Below, one piece after another: positions 50,424 to 58,928 of a DNA stretch of 64,000 nt. The notes beneath the pieces were generated by a model, which did no database searches, was not told where the DNA came from, and saw nothing but the letters and a program-made list of their open reading frames with translations. Each line of letters starts with the position of its first letter. Position 1 is the stretch's first letter. This DNA is from CAIOGI01 sp964561875 (lineage in GTDB: Bacteria > Patescibacteriota > Minisyncoccia > Phycocordibacterales > PALSA-1337). The position numbers and the translations under genes are program-made. Location: assembly GCA_964561875.1 (NCBI GenBank), contig CAZLQL010000002.1:26294-90293 (forward strand), written 5' to 3'.

Positions 50424-50429
50424 TATAAT
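50424..50429 (+). promoter_or_regulatory. -10 box before the response regulator
   Basis: TATAAT lies 11 bases before the ATG at 50441, overlapping the pilB stop region. It suggests that the regulator, pilT and pilC can be expressed separately from pilB. Confidence 0.5.
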
Positions 50430-50440
50430 ATCTACATATT

Positions 50441-50839
50441 ATGGAAACTCCTGAAAATAAAAAAAGCATATTACTTATAGATGATGATAAATTTCTTATT
50501 GAAATGTATGCTCTTAAGTTTAAAAATAGTGGTTTCGAAGTAAATTCTGCTTTGGGTCCTGAAGAAGCATTAAAAATTATAAGAGGAGGTTTGGAACCTA
50601 GTATTATTTTAATGGACTTAGTTATGCCTGGTATGGATGGGTTGGAACTTCTTTCTGTAATAAGAAAAGAAGAGTTGGTAAAAAAGACTGTGATAATAAT
50701 GCTTACAAATCAAGGTGTTCCAGATGATATAGCAAAAGCAAAGAAGTTAAATGTAGATGGATATATCATAAAAGCTACATCTATTCCTTCAGAGGTACTA
50801 TCAGAAGTTATAAGAATATATGAGTCTTCAAAGAAATAA
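50441..50839 (+). CDS. Single-domain response regulator
   Basis: 132 residues, a receiver domain only. The acidic pair LLIDDDKFLI, the phosphate-accepting Asp in IILMDLVMPGMDGLELL (about 57), a Thr in IIMLTNQGV and Lys in GYIIKATSIPSEV are present. No DNA-binding or output domain is fused. It sits between pilB and pilT, like PilG/PilH-type or PilZ-independent regulators of twitching, so it may tune pilus motors. No histidine kinase is in the window. Confidence 0.88.
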   Translation: METPENKKSILLIDDDKFLIEMYALKFKNSGFEVNSALGPEEALKIIRGGLEPSIILMDLVMPGMDGLELLSVIRKEELVKKTVIIMLTNQGVPDDIAKAKKLNVDGYIIKATSIPSEVLSEVIRIYESSKK

Positions 50840-50853
50840 AATAAATAAAAATT

Positions 50854-51912
50854 ATGGAATATAAAAAAGAGATTGAAGAATTGGTACAAACTGTAGTTCA
50901 TGAAGGGGCTTCTGATCTACACCTTTCTGAAGGAAGAAATCCTTCTATTAGAGTTTCTGGAAACCTTATTCCTCTCATAAAGAAGCCGGTATTAACCCCT
51001 GCAGACATGAAGGGTATATCAAATGAATTTCTTAGTGAGAGAAATAGACAGATTTTAGAAAAGGAAAGAAGCGCTGATTTTTCTTACAGTCTCACAAATG
51101 TGCGCTTCAGAGGTAATGTGTATTATAGACAGGGACAACTGTGTATTGCTCTACGTTTAATCCCAAAAAGTATAAGGACATTATCAGAATTGCATTTACC
51201 ACCAGTACTTGAATCTTTTACTAGAAAACCACAAGGATTCTTCCTATGTGTAGGACCTATAGGTCAAGGAAAAACAACTACTCTAGCTTCACTTATTGAA
51301 ATAATAAATCAAACAAGAAGTGAGCATATACTTACAATCGAAGATCCTATCGAGTATCTTTATGATTCAAAGAAATCAATAATAGATCAAAGAGAGATAG
51401 GTACTGATGCTCCGGATTTTCACTCTGCTCTTACAGCAATGTTTAGAGAGGATATAGATGTTTGTCTTGTGGGAGAAATGAGAGATATTCAGACTATATC
51501 TACTGCAGTTACAGCAGCTGAGACAGGACACCTTATTTTTTCAACACTCCATACAAACAATGCTGCTCAAACTATAAATCGTATAATAGACTCATTCCCA
51601 CCATCACAACAAGATCAGATTCGTATACAGCTTGCAGGAAGTTTGACTGGTATCTTTTCTCAAAGATTGATACCTAGAGTTTCCGGAGGTTTGGTGCCCG
51701 CATATGAACTTCTTATAAACAACAGTGCTGTTGCAAACCTAATAAGGGAAAAAAGAATACATGAGATAAATACGGTTATAGAAACAGGTTTAAATGAAGG
51801 AATGGTAGATATGAATCGTTCTTTGGCTGAACTAGTAAGAACAGGGGAAATAACAGTAGATAATGCATTCTTAAATTCATTTAATCCAAAAACATTGGAA
51901 AGAATGATATAA
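50854..51912 (+). CDS. pilT: Pilus retraction ATPase PilT
   Basis: 352 residues, the usual length. The N-terminal PAS-like domain has GASDLHLSEGRNPSIRVSG. The Walker A is VGPIGQGKTTTLASL (the usual GPTGSGKS-T is changed but Gly-Lys-Thr is kept). Walker B is IDVCLVGEMRDIQT, and the His box is GHLIFSTLHTNNAAQ. The AIRNLIRE-like motif reads AVANLIREKRIHEINTVI. It drives pilus retraction and DNA uptake. Confidence 0.95.
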   Translation: MEYKKEIEELVQTVVHEGASDLHLSEGRNPSIRVSGNLIPLIKKPVLTPADMKGISNEFLSERNRQILEKERSADFSYSLTNVRFRGNVYYRQGQLCIALRLIPKSIRTLSELHLPPVLESFTRKPQGFFLCVGPIGQGKTTTLASLIEIINQTRSEHILTIEDPIEYLYDSKKSIIDQREIGTDAPDFHSALTAMFREDIDVCLVGEMRDIQTISTAVTAAETGHLIFSTLHTNNAAQTINRIIDSFPPSQQDQIRIQLAGSLTGIFSQRLIPRVSGGLVPAYELLINNSAVANLIREKRIHEINTVIETGLNEGMVDMNRSLAELVRTGEITVDNAFLNSFNPKTLERMI

Positions 51913-51916
51913 AATC

Positions 51917-53125
51917 ATGTTATTTATATATAAAGCTATAGACAATACAGGTGTAGAGAAGTCAGGATCAATAGATGCTGTAAATGTTGATATTGCAATA
52001 TCATCACTACAAAGAAGAGGTCTTGTTATAACTTCAATACATGAAAGTGGTGAAGGTAATGGATTATTTTCAAAAAATATATCTTTTTTTGATAGAGTTT
52101 CAAATAAAGATGTAGTGATCTTATCGAGACAGTTAGCAACATTGTTTGATGCTCAAGTATCTGCTTTGAGAATATTTAGATTGCTATCATCAGAAGCAGA
52201 AAATAAATTTTTAGGTAAATCGCTTGCTACCATATCAGATGACTTACAGGCAGGTAGCTCAGTATCAGCTGCTTTGAGTAAACACCCAAAGATATTTACA
52301 GAATTTTATACTAGCATGGTAAAAGCTGGAGAAGAGTCAGGTAAGTTGAATGATACATTTAACTATCTAGCTGATTATTTAGATAGAACATATGCTCTAG
52401 TTTCAAAAGCAAAAGGGGCTCTTATATACCCAGCTTTCGTTATTGGAACATTCATAACAGTTATGATACTTATGTTCACTACAGTTATCCCAAAGATAAG
52501 TGCAATCCTAGTAGATTCAGGACAGGAAATTCCAATATATACAAAAATAGTTTTAGGTATAAGTAATTTCTTTGTTTCTTATGGATTTATAATGCTTGGA
52601 GTAGCTATTGTAGGCGGATTCCTACTTATTAGATACATTAGGACAAAAGATGGAAGAGTAGTTTTTGATAGATTTAAACTCTCAATACCATTTGTGAGCA
52701 CATTATTTAAGAAATTGTATCTTTCTAGATTGTCAGATAATATGAATACTATGCTTATGGCAGGTATACCTATGATCAGATCACTAGAACTAACATCTTC
52801 GGTTATAAATAACGTAATATACAAGGCTATAATATCTGATGCAGTAGAAGGAGTAAAAGCTGGTAAACCAATATCAGAATCACTATCAAACAATACTCAA
52901 ATACCAGGAATTATGATTCAGATGATGAAGGTTGGAGAAGAAACTGGAGAATTGGGTAATATATTGAAAACCCTAGCAACTTTCTATTCAAGAGAAGTAA
53001 CAACTGCAGTAGATGCTCTAGTGAGTCTTATAGAACCGCTTATGATAGTTCTTCTCGGAGGAGGTGTGGCAGTACTACTAGCATCGGTGCTTATACCTAT
53101 ATACAATATTGCTTCTTCTCAATAG
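51917..53125 (+). CDS. pilC: Type IV pilus platform protein PilC
   Basis: 402 residues. An N-terminal FLYKAIDNTG-like start (LFIYKAIDNTGVEKSGSIDA) is followed by two GspF domains, each with a membrane-linked helical bundle (about 65-190 and 265-395): VILSRQLATLFDAQVSALRI, MVKAGEESGKLNDTF, LSRLSDNMNTMLMAGIPMIR and MMKVGEETGELGNIL. PilC is the inner-membrane platform that couples PilB/PilT to the pilins. It lies 4 bases after pilT. Confidence 0.96.
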   Translation: MLFIYKAIDNTGVEKSGSIDAVNVDIAISSLQRRGLVITSIHESGEGNGLFSKNISFFDRVSNKDVVILSRQLATLFDAQVSALRIFRLLSSEAENKFLGKSLATISDDLQAGSSVSAALSKHPKIFTEFYTSMVKAGEESGKLNDTFNYLADYLDRTYALVSKAKGALIYPAFVIGTFITVMILMFTTVIPKISAILVDSGQEIPIYTKIVLGISNFFVSYGFIMLGVAIVGGFLLIRYIRTKDGRVVFDRFKLSIPFVSTLFKKLYLSRLSDNMNTMLMAGIPMIRSLELTSSVINNVIYKAIISDAVEGVKAGKPISESLSNNTQIPGIMIQMMKVGEETGELGNILKTLATFYSREVTTAVDALVSLIEPLMIVLLGGGVAVLLASVLIPIYNIASSQ

Positions 53126-53180
53126 GTAGGTTTTACACCAGTTATCCACATTATTAAATATGCTAACCATGGTATTTTGT

Positions 53181-53186
53181 TATAAT
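53181..53186 (+). promoter_or_regulatory. -10 box of the major pilin gene
   Basis: TATAAT at 53181-53186 lies 47 bases before the pilin ATG. Unlike many genes here, this highly expressed gene would have a real leader of about 40 bases (AT-rich, no Shine-Dalgarno sequence). Confidence 0.55.
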
Positions 53187-53233
53187 AGTCCACATAAGAG
53201 TATTAAAGGTTAAATTAATAGTAATTAAATAAA

Positions 53234-53758
53234 ATGAAAAAATATTTAAATAGAGGATTTACATTGATCGAATTGCTAGTTGTGATAGCAATCATCGGTA
53301 TATTGTCATCAGTTGTTCTTGCATCACTAAACACAGCAAGAGGAAAGGGATCTGATACAGCAGTAAAGGCAAACCTTGCAAATGTAAGAGCGCAAGCAGA
53401 AATAGTTTATGATGGACAGGGATGTTATTCAAGTGATCCTTCTACAGCGTGTGCAGCAGGAGCTGTTAGTGCCGCAGTTGCATGTCCAGCTGTCGGAGCA
53501 GGTACAGCAGGAACACTATTTAGAAATGATACAGTAGCAAATCAGATTGCTTCAGCAAAAGCAGCTGCTGGAGGATTTACAGCTTGTGCTTCTACAGCAA
53601 ACCAAGCTGCTTGGGCAATTGCTGTTCAGTTGAAACAAGATCTTAAGACTGCATGGTGTGTAGATAGTACAGGTGTTTCAAAGCAAATAGGAGACGCTTC
53701 AGCATATACACAGGCAACATTGAGTGCAGATGTATCTGGAGGAGTTTGTGGTTCATAA
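53234..53758 (+). CDS. pilA: Type IV major pilin
   Basis: 174 residues. The prepilin peptide KKYLNRG is cut before FTLIELLVVIAIIGILSSVV, with the conserved Glu at mature position 5. A helical stalk with KANLANVRAQAEIVYDGQGC follows, then an Ala/Gly-rich head with several cysteines that can form disulfides. It has its own promoter and a strong terminator right after the stop, as expected for an abundant structural subunit. Confidence 0.92.
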   Translation: MKKYLNRGFTLIELLVVIAIIGILSSVVLASLNTARGKGSDTAVKANLANVRAQAEIVYDGQGCYSSDPSTACAAGAVSAAVACPAVGAGTAGTLFRNDTVANQIASAKAAAGGFTACASTANQAAWAIAVQLKQDLKTAWCVDSTGVSKQIGDASAYTQATLSADVSGGVCGS

Positions 53759-53778
53759 TTGATTTAGGATAGTTAAAA

Positions 53779-53810
53779 CAAAAAAACCACCCTTATGGTG
53801 GTTTTTTTTG
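53779..53810. terminator. Strong bidirectional terminator after the pilin gene
   Basis: AAAAAAACCACC and GGTGGTTTTTTTT pair perfectly around CTTAT, with T-runs on both strands. It serves the pilin gene and the convergent glycosyltransferase gene. Confidence 0.92.
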
Positions 53811-53820
53811 TTTGTTATAC

Positions 53821-55206
53821 CTATTGAAATTTATGCCAGTTTATTAAAAGTCTACCGAACATATTTAACCAATTTTTACATATTTCCATCCTATTTTCAT
53901 TTGGATCTTTTGTAATGTCAGACATAAAGTTATCAATATCAGGATTGTTTACACTTTTTGATAGTTCTTCCATATCTTTTCTCCATGCTTCTGCTATTTG
54001 TGTATTTGTATTTGATAGGTGTAATGAATAATTGCTGATTGATTTAAGTATCTTATAACAGTAGTCTTGCATTAATAATTCAAACAATTTAGTAGGCCGA
54101 TCTGTAATATCGATAAGTTTTCTACCTATTTCATTGATATTAGCTATTGGGTCAATATTATCTATTCTCATATTTGAAATTATATATGAGATAACCCTAT
54201 CCATTTTTGTTAGTTCATATACACTATTATTACCAACAGGTCTAGAACCTCTAGGTCTTTCATGACCGATAATTATAGGTGAGAAATAAGATACTTTATC
54301 TACAAAAGCTTTCCATCTCAATGTTCCATATACTAGTTCATGACCTCTACCATTAGACATAAATGGTGGTGTGGTATTTCTATTATCTATACCCATAACG
54401 GTACATATACACATAATCCCTTGATATATAGTCTCTGACATTGTCGACCAGACGATTCTTCGAGTATTTTTTATATTTTTATACTCATCTGACGTTATGT
54501 TTCCTATTTTATTAAATACTTGGGGTAATAACATCAATGGAGTATTTGATTCCATAGGTGAGTCACCGTATATACCCATAAATGTATCTAAAATAGTGTT
54601 ATTACAAATATAATCCGGAAAAGTTTTTTCATACAATATGTCTGACACTTTTTTACCTAGTGCTTTTTCATGTATCGATAAAATATCAATTTCAATTGGT
54701 TTAAATAAATCTGGAACTTTTTGGTCTTTATTCAAAAACCATGTTTCAAAGGGATTTTCTATTGTAAAACTAGGTTCAGAATCATCTGGTTTAAGTAGGT
54801 TAAAAATGACATCATAATCTATGGAAATTATAAGCTCACCTTTAGTATTTGCTAATAAATAGTTCTGACTAGATCCTACAGTGTATGCAGAATTTTTATC
54901 TCCACAAAATGCATATATACAAACGTCTTCTGGTATATTTTTTTCTTTTGAGATTTTTATGGCATATTTTTTTCTGTCTTCTCTATCGATAAACTCAATC
55001 TTTCCTTTATATTTATCAATAAAACCGCTTGTTATCTCTCTATTTTTATCGGTATATTTCTGTTCACTGCAGTCATCTATAACCATTATTCTTGGGGTTC
55101 TGTTGTATTTATTTAGATTGCTCAATAATCCATTTAAGGCTGATTTAACTGTCTCATTATCATTATAAGCAGGTATACAGACTGTAGTAATTTTTTGATT
55201 TTCCAT
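53821..55206 (-). CDS. Family 2-like glycosyltransferase
   Basis: 461 residues. The N-terminus has the GT-A fold start TVCIPAYNDNETVKSALNGL and RIMVIDDCSEQKYTD. A later ELIISIDYDVIF region could be the DxD metal site. The C-terminal 200 residues are unusual (MGIDNRNTTPPFMSNGRGHE, RGSRPVGNNSVYEL) with no recognised domain. It may glycosylate pilin or surface proteins, given its place inside the pilus cluster on the opposite strand. TATAAT ends 6 bases before its ATG. Confidence 0.65.
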   Translation of the reverse strand: MENQKITTVCIPAYNDNETVKSALNGLLSNLNKYNRTPRIMVIDDCSEQKYTDKNREITSGFIDKYKGKIEFIDREDRKKYAIKISKEKNIPEDVCIYAFCGDKNSAYTVGSSQNYLLANTKGELIISIDYDVIFNLLKPDDSEPSFTIENPFETWFLNKDQKVPDLFKPIEIDILSIHEKALGKKVSDILYEKTFPDYICNNTILDTFMGIYGDSPMESNTPLMLLPQVFNKIGNITSDEYKNIKNTRRIVWSTMSETIYQGIMCICTVMGIDNRNTTPPFMSNGRGHELVYGTLRWKAFVDKVSYFSPIIIGHERPRGSRPVGNNSVYELTKMDRVISYIISNMRIDNIDPIANINEIGRKLIDITDRPTKLFELLMQDYCYKILKSISNYSLHLSNTNTQIAEAWRKDMEELSKSVNNPDIDNFMSDITKDPNENRMEICKNWLNMFGRLLINWHKFQ

Positions 55207-55212
55207 TTCTAT

Positions 55213-55218
55213 ATTATA
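55213..55218 (-). promoter_or_regulatory. -10 box of the glycosyltransferase gene (leaderless)
   Basis: On the minus strand TATAAT ends exactly 6 bases before the ATG at 55206. Confidence 0.65.
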
Positions 55219-55264
55219 TCTATATTTATTCGATTATAAAGATGCTCTTTATCTATTTATCTGT

Positions 55265-55270
55265 TAAAAT
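55265..55270 (+). promoter_or_regulatory. -10-like box of the second pilin gene (leaderless)
   Basis: TAAAAT (in TGTTAAAAT) ends exactly 6 bases before the ATG at 55277, divergent from the glycosyltransferase promoter 47 bases away. Confidence 0.55.
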
Positions 55271-55276
55271 ATACAT

Positions 55277-55741
55277 ATGAAAATATCTTTTAAACATGGT
55301 TTTACTTTGATAGAGCTTATGGTGGTTATGGCTATTATTGCGATACTTACAGCAGTAGTACTTTCAAATATTGGTCAGTCGAAGATGAAAGCACGTGACG
55401 GCAAAAGGGTGTCAGATCTAGCTCAGATACAGCTTGCTTTGGAATTGTATTTTGATAGATGTAATGCATACCCTGGAAGTTTGGATTTAACAAATTCAAA
55501 TACTACATGTGCAACAAATTCAAATATTAAATTGGGTAATTATATAACTGCAATTCCTACAGATCCTATAACAAAGGTTATGTATGATTATTCTGGATCA
55601 GGCAATCCTGTGGTTGACTATGTTCTGAGATCAAAACTGGAGACAAGTAATCAGTCACTTAGTGACGATGTTGATGGTACACAACTCACTCTAGATTGTT
55701 CTGATTCACCAAATTATTACTATTGTGTAAAGCCAAAGTAA
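55277..55741 (+). CDS. Type IV pilin-like protein
   Basis: 154 residues. The prepilin site KHG-FTLIELMVVMAIIAILTA is intact with Glu5. KMKARDGKRVSDLAQIQLAL and LYFDRCNAYPGSL resemble pilins and GspG-type pseudopilins. The C-terminal Cys pair (LDCSDSPNYYYCV) may form the D-loop. It is the first gene of the second pilus block, overlapping the start of pilD by one base (TAATG). Confidence 0.88.
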   Translation: MKISFKHGFTLIELMVVMAIIAILTAVVLSNIGQSKMKARDGKRVSDLAQIQLALELYFDRCNAYPGSLDLTNSNTTCATNSNIKLGNYITAIPTDPITKVMYDYSGSGNPVVDYVLRSKLETSNQSLSDDVDGTQLTLDCSDSPNYYYCVKPK

Positions 55742-56535
55742 TGAATGTTTTATTTTTAGTATTTTCTTTTATACTTGGTACTCTTATTGGAAGTTTTTTA
55801 AATGTTGTATCGTTGAGGTTTAATACGGGTATGACTCTAGGTGGAAGGTCAAAGTGTTTTTCTTGTGGCAAAACACTTACTTGGAGCGAACTTATACCTG
55901 TATTTAGTTTCTTATTTCAGAGAGGTTCATGTAAAAAGTGTAAATCCAAGATTTCTTGGCAATATCCTATAGTAGAGACAATATCAGGAATAATATTTGT
56001 TTTGATTTTTATATATTTTCCTCCAATCGGTGTGTATGAAAGTATAAATACTATATTTTATTTGCTTATAACTTGTATACTTCTTGTTATAACTGTTTAT
56101 GATATAAAACATAAGATCATACCTGATTCTTTATCTTATAGTTTTGCAATTATTGCTTTTATCCATATGTTTATATCAAAAGATCTAACATTTACGATGC
56201 CACCAATATACGATATCTTAGCAGGACCTATTATTGCTTCACCCTTCGTATTTTTATGGGTTATTTCTAAAGGTAAATGGCTTGGACTCGGTGATGCAAA
56301 ACTTGTTTTAGGTATAGGTTTTACATTGGGACTTTTTGCTTCTATATCTAGTCTAATATTATCGTTCTGGATAGGAGCCTTCATTGGTGTTGCGTGGATG
56401 CTTTTTGTGGTTAAGAGGTATAAGAAAGGTTATGAGGTACCATTTGGACCTTATCTTATTCTTGGAATGTACATCGTTCTTTTTACAAACATTACAATTA
56501 TCGATATTCCGTCATTAATTTCTTTAATTAAATAA
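55741..56535 (+). CDS. pilD: Prepilin peptidase
   Basis: 264 residues from the ATG at 55741, which overlaps the preceding stop as TAATG. Membrane helix 1 (NVLFLVFSFILGTLIGSFLN) is followed by the cytoplasmic domain with zinc cysteines CFSCGKTLTW and CKKCKSKISW. The two catalytic aspartates are in TVYDIKHKIIPD and GLGDAKLVLG. It cuts and N-methylates the pilins of this cluster, all of which carry the G-F-T-[LI] site. Confidence 0.95.
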   Translation: MNVLFLVFSFILGTLIGSFLNVVSLRFNTGMTLGGRSKCFSCGKTLTWSELIPVFSFLFQRGSCKKCKSKISWQYPIVETISGIIFVLIFIYFPPIGVYESINTIFYLLITCILLVITVYDIKHKIIPDSLSYSFAIIAFIHMFISKDLTFTMPPIYDILAGPIIASPFVFLWVISKGKWLGLGDAKLVLGIGFTLGLFASISSLILSFWIGAFIGVAWMLFVVKRYKKGYEVPFGPYLILGMYIVLFTNITIIDIPSLISLIK

Positions 56536-56536
56536 A

Positions 56537-57157
56537 ATGCAATTAATTAATAAAAATAAAATAACATCATATAAAAAAGGTTTTACTCTGGTTGAACTTG
56601 TTATATCTATAGGAATATTTGCTCTTATGACTAGTGTTTTGCTTGCAAAATACGGTAACTTCAATCAAGGTGTGATACTTACAAATCTTGCTTATGATGT
56701 AGCTTTGGCAATAAGAACTTCACAATCTTACGGTATAAATGTTAAAAGTGCACCAACGGCAAGTGCTAGTTATTCAAATAGTTTTCAATATGGATACGGT
56801 ATGCATTTTAGTACATTAAATGATACGGAGAAAAAAAGAATGACCTTTTTTGTTGATAATTTGCCAGTTGATAAGGTATACAATGATAGTCCTGCGCCTG
56901 GAGAAATTATCACAGAATATTCAGTTAAAAGGGGGCTTAAAATAAACAAATTGTGTGTAGGTGCAGATCTGGCTAGTTGTGTTGCTGTAACATCTATGGA
57001 TGTTATGTTTCTACGTCCTGATCCAAATGCTATAATTACTGCAAATGGTAATGGGGGTACAACATATTCTTATGCTTATATAGAGATATTGTCACCAGAT
57101 GGTAGTAGTAAAAAGATTGAAATAAGAAAAACAGGTCAAATAGAAATATCAGATTAA
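56537..57157 (+). CDS. Type IV pseudopilin
   Basis: 206 residues. The prepilin site KKG-FTLVELVISIGIFALMTS carries Glu5. The stalk continues NLAYDVALAIRTSQSYGINV, reminiscent of GspH/FimT minor pilins. The C-terminal head is beta-rich. It is the second gene of the pilD block (1 base after pilD, 1 base before the next gene). It is probably a minor pilin that primes assembly. Confidence 0.82.
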   Translation: MQLINKNKITSYKKGFTLVELVISIGIFALMTSVLLAKYGNFNQGVILTNLAYDVALAIRTSQSYGINVKSAPTASASYSNSFQYGYGMHFSTLNDTEKKRMTFFVDNLPVDKVYNDSPAPGEIITEYSVKRGLKINKLCVGADLASCVAVTSMDVMFLRPDPNAIITANGNGGTTYSYAYIEILSPDGSSKKIEIRKTGQIEISD

Positions 57158-57158
57158 A

Positions 57159-57800
57159 ATGTTTTTATTTTTAAATAAAAAAAGTACTTTCAAAAAAGGT
57201 TTTACTCTAATAGAGATAATAGTTTCTCTAGCTATATTTAGTATTGTTTCAGTTGTGGCAGTCGGGGCACTTCTAAAGATAATTGATGCAAATAAAAAAT
57301 CCCAATCACTTAAAACGGCAATAAATAACGTCAGTTTTGCTTTGGAATCAATGTCACGAGAATTAAGAGTTGGGACAAATTATTATTGTACAAAGACTAA
57401 TTTTAGTTTAGCTAGCGGTGCATCTTTACCATCAAGATTGGGTTGTTCTGCTGATGTACAGGATTGGATAATTGCATTTTACTCATCAAATACAGTATCG
57501 AATGGTTCTGGAGGAAGTTGCCATCTTGTATATGCTTATCGTTTTGCAAACGGTACCATCGAAAAAGCTGAACAAACAGCATGTTCGGATTCACTCTCAA
57601 ACTCATCATTTCGTCCAGTTATATCTAAAGATGTTAAGTTTTCAAAAGCTAGTTTGGCAGTAAATGTTTCAGCATCAGGTTCGTTTGTAGAGAAACAGTC
57701 GTATGCACTGATTCATTTGGTAGGTTATGTTGGAGGAAAAGAAAATGTTCAGACACATTTCGATGTTCAGACTAGCATATCTCAAAGACTTACAGATTAA
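57159..57800 (+). CDS. Type IV pseudopilin
   Basis: 213 residues. The prepilin site KKG-FTLIEIIVSLAIFSIVSV carries Glu5. The stalk AINNVSFALESMSRELRVGT is like GspJ/PilW minor pilins. Several cysteines (YYCTKT, LGCSADV, GGSCHLV) lie in the head. It is embedded in the minor-pilin block, with one base on each side between genes. Confidence 0.82.
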   Translation: MFLFLNKKSTFKKGFTLIEIIVSLAIFSIVSVVAVGALLKIIDANKKSQSLKTAINNVSFALESMSRELRVGTNYYCTKTNFSLASGASLPSRLGCSADVQDWIIAFYSSNTVSNGSGGSCHLVYAYRFANGTIEKAEQTACSDSLSNSSFRPVISKDVKFSKASLAVNVSASGSFVEKQSYALIHLVGYVGGKENVQTHFDVQTSISQRLTD

Positions 57801-57801
57801 A

Positions 57802-58410
57802 ATGAAAAAAATAAATTTTAAAAATAGGATATTTGGTTTGTGTTGCTCAAGCAGTAATTCTGGTTTTACAATTGTAGAAACACTTGTTGCAATAACTATA
57901 CTTATGATAGCTATTGCAGGTCCACTTACAATTGCTCAGAAGGGTTTATTGGCATCAAGTTATGCGAGAGATCAAATGATTGCATCTTTCCTAGCTCAGG
58001 ATGGACTAGAGTATGCAAAAAATGTTAGGGATAATAATCTTAGAAATAGAGATGTTATAGACTGGTTATATGGACTATCTTCATGTACTTCTCACGATCC
58101 TTGCAGTATCAATACACTTGATGGTGATCCCACATCTGATGCAAACGTTCTAGGAGTGGATATTTGTCCATCAGGTTACGATACGAGTTCAAATTATGAA
58201 TGTCCTCTATATAAAAGTAGTACAGACAATATAGGTTATACTCCTGATTCATCAAATATAGATAAAACTCAGTTTAATAGAGTATTTTATATCATACCTG
58301 ATCAATTAAATTCAAATAAAGCTAGTATGGTAGTAAAAGTTTTTTGGTATAACGGTACTGTGGCAAATGAAGTTACGTATCAAGATGAAATTTATAATAT
58401 AAGATTATGA
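57802..58410 (+). CDS. Type IV pseudopilin, PilV/GspI-like
   Basis: 202 residues from the ATG at 57802; an earlier in-frame start at 57727 would overlap the preceding gene by 74 bases. The prepilin site NSG-FTIVETLVAITILMIAIA carries Glu5. The segment FLAQDGLEYAKNVRDNNLRN is typical of PilV-like minor pilins. The leader peptide is long (about 21 residues) with a CCSSS stretch. It overlaps the next gene by 4 bases. Confidence 0.8.
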   Translation: MKKINFKNRIFGLCCSSSNSGFTIVETLVAITILMIAIAGPLTIAQKGLLASSYARDQMIASFLAQDGLEYAKNVRDNNLRNRDVIDWLYGLSSCTSHDPCSINTLDGDPTSDANVLGVDICPSGYDTSSNYECPLYKSSTDNIGYTPDSSNIDKTQFNRVFYIIPDQLNSNKASMVVKVFWYNGTVANEVTYQDEIYNIRL

Positions 58411-58910
58411 TAAATAAAAAACGATTAAATATTATATACAGTAGGGGGTATACACTTTTGTTTGCTGTGCTAGTTTCTTCTCTTGTTTTAGTTGTTGGTG
58501 TTTCTATACTTACAATAAGTAAAAAAGAATATCAATTATCAGCTTCTGCCAGAGATTCAACACTTGCTATATATGCAGCAGATGGTGCTCTGGAATGTTT
58601 TGCTTATGCAGATCAAGATACAAACCCTGGTGAGTTTCATTCTGATATGGCTTGTGGTGAAGATAGGGGCACAGTGTCTATTTCAAGTACAGATCCGTTA
58701 CTACACACCCTTTCATTTAAAGCAAAAATGGGTAAAGGAGCAGATGATAACTCATGTGCCGATCTTTATGTAGAAAAGAGATATGCAAACAATAGATGGT
58801 CAACCGTAATACAATCTAGGGGTTATAGTACTGGTTGGGATAGTAATAATCAGGATTGTGGAAAGACTAGTGCAAAGAAAGTAGAGAGGGCAATTAGACT
58901 TTCTTACTAA
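58407..58910 (+). CDS. PilX-like pilus protein without Glu5
   Basis: 167 residues. An N-terminal pilin-like helix (RGYTLLFAVLVSSLVLVVGV) starts after SRG but lacks the Glu at mature position 5, as in PilX/GspK-type tip subunits. SARDSTLAIYAADGALECFA follows, the PilX signature. The start overlaps the previous gene by 4 bases. It closes the pilus cluster. Confidence 0.75.
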   Translation: MINKKRLNIIYSRGYTLLFAVLVSSLVLVVGVSILTISKKEYQLSASARDSTLAIYAADGALECFAYADQDTNPGEFHSDMACGEDRGTVSISSTDPLLHTLSFKAKMGKGADDNSCADLYVEKRYANNRWSTVIQSRGYSTGWDSNNQDCGKTSAKKVERAIRLSY

Positions 58911-58916
58911 TATTGG

Positions 58917-58922
58917 TATTCT
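58917..58922 (+). promoter_or_regulatory. -10-like box of ligA (leaderless)
   Basis: TATTCT ends exactly 6 bases before the ATG at 58929, seven bases after the preceding stop. Confidence 0.4.
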
Positions 58923-58928
58923 TATAGT

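Noticed and set aside
142..53150. Perfect DnaA boxes (TTATCCACA) at 202-210 (minus strand) and 53142-53150
   Set aside because: Two matches to a 9-mer in 64 kb of AT-rich DNA are close to chance expectation. They are far apart, with no cluster, no AT-rich unwinding region and no dnaA/dnaN, so no origin is called.
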